From Fen-999 sp964530115 (GTDB lineage: Bacteria; Pseudomonadota; Gammaproteobacteria; Burkholderiales; Rhodocyclaceae): a stretch of DNA of 5,117 bases. Positions 5,049 through 5,117 of this stretch are shown here, in pieces (within the stretch, counting starts at the first letter, position 1; each line of letters starts with the position of its first letter). The notes beneath the pieces are model-generated. The model was given only the letters and a program-made list of their open reading frames with translations. It searched no databases and was not told where the DNA came from. The position numbers and the translations under genes are program-made. The stretch is from positions 1 to 5,117 of the forward strand of contig CAZGYD010000113.1 of assembly GCA_964530115.1 (NCBI GenBank), read 5' to 3'.

Positions 5049-5117
5049 CTGTCTCTTATCCACCTCTCCGAGCCCACGAGACCGTCCTCTATCTCGTATG
5101 CCGTCTTCTGCTTTCCA
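5049..5117 (+). other. Illumina Nextera adapter read-through (not genomic)
   Basis: The last 69 bases match the Nextera library end in order. Mosaic end CTGTCTCTTATACACATCT is at 5049-5067 with two mismatches. CCGAGCCCACGAGAC is exact at 5068-5082. An 8-base index occupies 5083-5090. The P7 end, beginning ATCTCGTATGCCGTC, is at 5091-5114 with only its last base different, followed by three bases where poly-A would be expected. All mismatches are A-to-C or G-to-T. This segment should be trimmed. Confidence 0.97.

Noticed and set aside
5049..5067. Transposon Tn5 mosaic end as a natural insertion
   Set aside because: It is followed directly by library adapter, index and P7 sequence, so it comes from Nextera library preparation, not from a transposon in the genome.
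4205..5077. Long reverse-strand open frames antisense to rarA
   Set aside because: They run into the adapter sequence and lack recognisable features; rarA motifs are unambiguous on the plus strand.

Overview
The window is a GC-rich (about two-thirds G+C by eye) piece of bacterial chromosome carrying a conserved housekeeping neighbourhood: ftsK, lolA, then rarA, all on the plus strand. This is the order known from Escherichia coli (ftsK-lolA-rarA-serS) and common in proteobacteria. The short FtsK (765 aa, without the long linker of the E. coli protein), a LolA with a signal peptide, and the high GC suggest a betaproteobacterium, possibly Rhodocyclales-like. That placement is an inference from protein style, not a search result. 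LolA implies a Gram-negative envelope with an outer membrane.

Layout. Positions 1-501 hold no convincing gene. They carry two adjacent repeat arrays, a 58-bp unit present twice (122-237) and a 44-bp unit present three times (257-388), both built from small perfect hairpins that often have a GAA loop. ftsK (502-2799) starts at an ATG behind a clear AAGGA ribosome site. lolA (2853-3479) follows after 53 bp and ends in a compact hairpin with its stop codon in the loop. On the opposite strand, between lolA and rarA, lies a class I SAM-dependent methyltransferase of unknown substrate (3642-4262). This insert is bracketed by two direct copies of a 27-bp repeat (3487-3513 and 4336-4362, 26/27 identical). 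Collapsing the two copies would leave lolA and rarA about 77 bp apart, close to the usual arrangement. rarA (4406 onward) is intact in its AAA+ motifs but is cut off about halfway.

The right end is not genomic. Positions 5049-5117 are Illumina Nextera adapter read-through: transposon mosaic end, read-2 adapter, an 8-base index and the P7 end. Every departure from the expected adapter is A-to-C or G-to-T. The same two error types explain the stop codon that seems to end rarA at 5030-5032, so that stop is very probably a base-calling error. Genomic sequence should be trusted only to about 5020, and nothing beyond 5048 belongs to the organism.

How the genes work together: FtsK couples division to chromosome segregation, LolA carries lipoproteins across the periplasm, and RarA acts at stalled replication forks. 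They are neighbours by conserved order rather than parts of one pathway. I found no new defence, mobile or biosynthetic system. The points most worth following are the repeat-flanked methyltransferase, the hairpin arrays ahead of ftsK, and the adapter artefact.
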